Positions 60,869 through 64,000 of a stretch of 64,000 nt of DNA are shown one piece after another (the first letter of the stretch is position 1; every line of letters begins with the position of its first letter). The stretch lies in contig WPIO01000102.1 of assembly GCA_009760855.2 (NCBI GenBank), positions 990,001 through 1,054,000 on the forward strand, written 5' to 3'. The translations under genes were made by a program, and so were the position numbers. The DNA is from Cristatella mucedo. Its lineage: Eukaryota; Bryozoa; Phylactolaemata; Cristatellidae. The notes beneath the pieces were generated by a model, which was not told where the DNA came from, searched no databases, and saw nothing but the letters and a program-made list of their open reading frames with translations.

Positions 60869-61835
60869 TATTTATGATTGTTACGTCGTAATAGCCCTCG
60901 TCTATTGCTTTATCAAATATCAATTCTGCATCTCTATAGGAGAAAAAAGGACCAACCATCAGTTGAAATTTATTTTTGCTTTCATTTAAAGTTAGGTCTA
61001 TCGGTATGTTGAGTATTTTTTCCATGCTGGTTTTCATTTTGATTGCATTTTCCCTTCTTTGAAAGGTGCCAAAATTTACATAATATTTTAATGCTTTTGG
61101 CTCTGTCTTGGTTGTGGAAATCTCTGGTGTTTCCTGCAATGGCAAAATGGTATTGTTTGTGGATGGTGGCGAAAATGGAGTTGGCGATGCTGTTGTTGGT
61201 TGGGCAATGTTGTTTTTAGTAATAGCGATTGGTTTTGGCTCTGGCAAAATGGTGTATTTTGTTTCTGGTAATGTTAGATTTTGAGGTCGTTGTTTTGGCG
61301 TGGTGGTTTGTGCTTGATATCTTGGTTGTCGCAGGGTGGTATTGATGCTTACGTTTTGCTTATCTAATAAGATATTGCCAACTTTTGGCATATTTTGACT
61401 TTCGTTAAAATTTATCTCCTCCAATCCAACAAATGGAGTTGCTCTTGGTTGCGGAATTGGCTTGGGCTGTTCGGCTATTGTCTCTTGTGCGTTAGCCAAA
61501 TTTGAGAGATGTTTTAATTCTTTTGGAGACTGGATATCTTGGTTTAGCCTGCGATATGATGGATTGGGTTGTTTGTAAGTTGGTGAAATTTGTGTGCCGA
61601 TATTTATGCCTTCAGATTCTGCGGCACCATTGCTATAATATGGATCGCCTATGGAGTCCATTTTTTTTTGAATTGGCCTTTTGTTTTGTATATTATTCTG
61701 CTGAGGAGATCTTAAATTTAGCGTAACCGGCTTGCCATTGTTATTTACTATTCTAAAAATAATTTCTTTATCGCTGCGTTGCTGAAAACTGCAGGCCGAA
61801 AAAATTAGTAATGTTAATAGAATAAAATAGCGCAT
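60852..61835 (-). CDS. SPOR-domain lipoprotein
   Basis: A lipoprotein of about 327 residues. From MRYFILLTLLIFSACS the signal peptide ends in a lipobox (FSAC), so the Cys would be lipidated. A long Pro/Gln/Thr-rich disordered linker follows (about residues 40-240). The C-terminal 75 residues, from YYVNFGTFQRRENA to YDVTIINIEYEK, form a SPOR domain, which binds denuded septal peptidoglycan. It is thus likely to act at the division site, as FtsN or RlpA-like proteins do. It is co-transcribed with the cysteine desulfurase downstream (17-base overlap). The first ATG (61841) and the second (61835) are both possible. Confidence 0.85.
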   Translation of the reverse strand: MRYFILLTLLIFSACSFQQRSDKEIIFRIVNNNGKPVTLNLRSPQQNNIQNKRPIQKKMDSIGDPYYSNGAAESEGINIGTQISPTYKQPNPSYRRLNQDIQSPKELKHLSNLANAQETIAEQPKPIPQPRATPFVGLEEINFNESQNMPKVGNILLDKQNVSINTTLRQPRYQAQTTTPKQRPQNLTLPETKYTILPEPKPIAITKNNIAQPTTASPTPFSPPSTNNTILPLQETPEISTTKTEPKALKYYVNFGTFQRRENAIKMKTSMEKILNIPIDLTLNESKNKFQLMVGPFFSYRDAELIFDKAIDEGYYDVTIINIEYEK

Positions 61836-62112
61836 GTACAAAGAAAATATTGGCCAAGATCATTGCACTTACAGCTGTTGTAAAAGTCAACCTTAAAGCC
61901 CAAGTAGTTGTTGTTGCTTGGCGGCGTATTGCTTATTGCAATCTGTGTAATAGTTGGTTAAAAATTTTTATCTCTTGGTTTTTGATAATTTATTTGTTGC
62001 AAATAAAATCTATCATCAAATTTTGCCCCTCACTTCAATCTTCAATTTTGCTCAAATGTGCGGGCATCTTGATTTATTTGCTTTAGTTGTTTTATTGTTT
62101 TTTTGGATTGCT

Positions 62113-62742
62113 ATGTTTATAAGCCTAGAGGGTATTGATGCTTCAGGAAAAACCACGCAATCTCGCCTAATTGCCGAGAGATTGGGTGCTGAAAATATTA
62201 ACACTTACTGTACTCATGAACCAAACAGAAACGATCCATTTGGCTCCGCCATTAGAGAGCTAATGGCTCTTGCGGATTCTGACTGCGATACGGAATTGTT
62301 GTTGATTTATGGTGCAAGAAGAGAGCATTTATTGCGTACAATTAAGCCAAAATTGGCAGAGGGAATTACAGTGATTTGCGATAGGTATTACGATTCCAGC
62401 GTTGCCTATTTTGCTATAAACAAAAACCTAAAAGAATCAATTTCTGTTGTGGATTGGCTGCACGAAAAATTTGCTTTTAACCTGAGGCCAAAATTAACTT
62501 TCCTGATGGATTTGGATCCAGAATCAACTAAAGAAAGAATGGCCATAAGAAGTACTGGATACGATAAGTACGACTCAATGTCATTGCAAGATACTGCCAA
62601 AATCAGGAGCAATTTTTTAGCCTTGGCTCAAGATGGAATCAGGGGTGAAACCACGTATCATGTTGTAGATGCCGGCAAGCCGCAAGAAGTAATTGCGGAG
62701 GAGATTGTGGCAGTTATTTTATCTGCAATAAAAGGTGCTTAA
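62113..62742 (+). CDS. tmk: thymidylate kinase
   Basis: Phosphorylates dTMP to dTDP, essential for DNA synthesis. From ATG 62113 (209 residues) the protein begins MFISLEGIDASGKTTQSRL with the Walker A loop GIDASGKTT. Then come the DR-Y motif in CDRYYDSSVAYF and the lid region. The open frame continues 53 codons upstream, but those residues are not family-like, so 62113 is preferred. No Shine-Dalgarno sequence precedes either start. tatC follows after 165 bases. Confidence 0.95.
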   Translation: MFISLEGIDASGKTTQSRLIAERLGAENINTYCTHEPNRNDPFGSAIRELMALADSDCDTELLLIYGARREHLLRTIKPKLAEGITVICDRYYDSSVAYFAINKNLKESISVVDWLHEKFAFNLRPKLTFLMDLDPESTKERMAIRSTGYDKYDSMSLQDTAKIRSNFLALAQDGIRGETTYHVVDAGKPQEVIAEEIVAVILSAIKGA

Positions 62743-62907
62743 ATTTTTTTGCCAAGCCGCCTAATTTCCAATAGTTTTTATTTTAATGATGTGTGTTTTT
62801 GCTTTCAATCATAATATAACTGGTGCTAAAAAGCATTAATATCTTTGCATTTGCAATTTATATTGCCAAGATCTTGACGTTAAAATAATGAACTAGACCA
62901 ATTGCAC

Positions 62908-63705
62908 ATGCAGGAAAAAAAAATGTCATTATTAAATCATTTTGCAGAGCTGCGTTCTCGACTGCTTTATTCCGTTTATGCCTATTGTATATCTTTTGGG
63001 TTGTGCTATTATTTTGTAGAAGAAATTTATTTATTTATCGCCAAGCCGTTGCTAAATATCACTGGTAGCAAGATTATCTATACTGCGATTGCCGAAACTT
63101 TTTTTACCTATATAGAGCTAGCTGCAACTGCCGCTTTGGCCGTATCTTTGCCATTTTTTATGGCACAGATTTATCTTTTTTCCGCACCTGGATTGTATAA
63201 AAAAGAGAAAATATTAATGTTATTTTCTTTTTGCGGATTTGCCCTTTTGTTTGTTTGCGGTACGGTTGTGTTATATTATTTTATTTTGCCAAATGCTTTG
63301 GTCTTTTTAACTTCTTATCAAAATAGTAGCATTATGCCAATGATGCTGCATGCAAAAGTTAGTGAATATGTGGCAACAATTTTACACATGATAATAGGTT
63401 TTGGACTGGCATTTCAGTTGCCATTGGTTTTGGCTTTGATGGTTAAATTTGGGCTTTTAACTGTTGAAAGATTGCGCAAAAGCAGACGTTTTTCTATCGT
63501 GATAATCTTTACGGTTGCGGCCGTTGTTACTCCGCCGGATGTTATGAGTCAAATTATTTTGGCCACAATTATGATGGTATTTTACGAGGCTACGATTTTA
63601 CTGTGTGCTTTTATTGCTCCATCGAAAGTAGCAGATTTTGTTAGCAATCCATCAGAGATTATATTGGTGGAAGGTGATATTTCGTCCAATAATTTGAAAA
63701 ATTGA
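62908..63705 (+). CDS. tatC: Sec-independent protein translocase TatC
   Basis: Core receptor of the Tat pathway, which exports folded proteins with twin-arginine signals. It has six membrane segments, the N-terminal HFAELRSRLLYSVYAY block with the conserved Glu-Leu-Arg-x-Arg, and AVVTPPDVMSQIILA with the conserved Pro-Asp near helix 5. Length is about 265 residues. tatA and tatB are not in the window. The stop TGA overlaps the ATG of addA (ATGA), which suggests translational coupling. Confidence 0.96.
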   Translation: MQEKKMSLLNHFAELRSRLLYSVYAYCISFGLCYYFVEEIYLFIAKPLLNITGSKIIYTAIAETFFTYIELAATAALAVSLPFFMAQIYLFSAPGLYKKEKILMLFSFCGFALLFVCGTVVLYYFILPNALVFLTSYQNSSIMPMMLHAKVSEYVATILHMIIGFGLAFQLPLVLALMVKFGLLTVERLRKSRRFSIVIIFTVAAVVTPPDVMSQIILATIMMVFYEATILLCAFIAPSKVADFVSNPSEIILVEGDISSNNLKN

Positions 63706-64000
63706 TGATTGCTTCTCAAAAAATTATCGATATTTCTGCCAATGTTTGGATAAATGCCAATGCCGGAAGCGGCAAAACCAGAGCTCTAGTTAGGCGTTTT
63801 TTTGCGTTAGTTTTTGGTGGCGGAAGTCCTTACAAAATTGTTATTATCACTTACACCAAAAATGCGGCAAAAGAAATTCAGATGAGAATAGGTGATTTGT
63901 GTCATAAATGGCTAGAAATTGGTGTGCAAGATGAGGTGGAAATGTTACGAAAATTAGAGGCATTTATGGAATATAAAATATCTTTGGACTGTAAAAAAAT
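63705..64000 (+). CDS. addA: AddA-type double-strand-break repair helicase, 5' part
   Basis: The first 98 codons of an UvrD/RecB-like helicase, cut by the window end. WINANAGSGKTRALVRRFF holds the Walker A motif, and IITYTKNAAKEIQMRI matches motif Ia of the family. The position after tatC and the alphaproteobacterial style suggest AddA, which with AddB resects DNA ends for RecA. The rest is not seen, so whether the gene is intact is unknown. Confidence 0.85.
   Translation, partial: MIASQKIIDISANVWINANAGSGKTRALVRRFFALVFGGGSPYKIVIITYTKNAAKEIQMRIGDLCHKWLEIGVQDEVEMLRKLEAFMEYKISLDCKK

Noticed and set aside
62920-62940. AGGA before an internal ATG of tatC as a Shine-Dalgarno sequence
   Set aside because: It lies within codons of the more likely start at 62908 and, given the missing anti-SD, is probably coincidental.

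Overview
The window looks like a piece of the chromosome of an AT-rich, reduced, probably intracellular alphaproteobacterium (Rickettsiales/Holosporales-like). The evidence is a 16S rRNA gene with alphaproteobacterial signatures that stands alone (no tRNA-Ile/Ala or 23S gene follows), long gene-poor spacers, many broken genes beside intact housekeeping genes, and a bacterial core set (ubiA, engB, recA, lepB, rnhA, rplS, hslV, psd, tmk, tatC, addA). Placement below class level is inference.

Layout. 1-3.6 kb: ubiA and spacer. 2.6-10.3 kb: a segment bounded by two 706-bp inverted repeats that differ at one base; it carries initiator tRNA-Met, a decayed restriction-modification module (nuclease-methylase fusion plus specificity subunit), a frameshifted IS1595-type transposase, and intact engB. 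10.7-12.0 kb: a dicarboxylate/amino acid symporter. 12.3-25.5 kb: two giant (about 6 and 6.8 kb) pseudogenes of unknown proteins built from degenerate helical repeats and Ala/Ser/Thr linkers. 26.0-30.9 kb: a 1631-residue NAD-dependent DNA ligase, over twice the normal size but fully open. 31.2-33.2 kb: a 674-residue protein with a TIKI/TraB/ChaN-like hydrolase motif set. 34.1-39.0 kb: lepB-NUDIX-rnhA, an outer-membrane protein and recA. 39.9-50.9 kb: a branched-chain amino acid cluster (ilvD, leuB, ilvB, ilvN-like, ilvC, leuA, ilvE, second leuA-like gene) in which only ilvE and the small ilvN-like gene are still open. 51.3-52.8 kb: 16S rRNA. 53-64 kb: a beta-barrel protein, tRNA-Gln, SOUL protein, YggU, psd-rplS-hslV, cysteine desulfurase with a SPOR lipoprotein, tmk, tatC and the start of addA.

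The most striking observation is that the 16S gene ends GGCTGGATTATAACAA where other bacteria have GGATCACCTCC: the anti-Shine-Dalgarno is missing. In agreement, almost no gene in the window has a Shine-Dalgarno sequence; starts follow A/U-rich leaders or stop-start overlaps. Other notable points are the ligase with two large in-frame insertions, the near-perfect long inverted repeats, a short Ile/Val/Leu-rich leader-like ORF just before ilvB, and compensatory base-pair changes in the 16S 530 loop and decoding site.

The genes suggest a cell that respires (ubiquinone), exports proteins by Sec (lepB) and Tat, imports dicarboxylates or amino acids from a host, and has recently lost branched-chain amino acid synthesis while keeping the final transaminase. 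All coordinates of broken genes are approximate at the edges, and no database search was possible.
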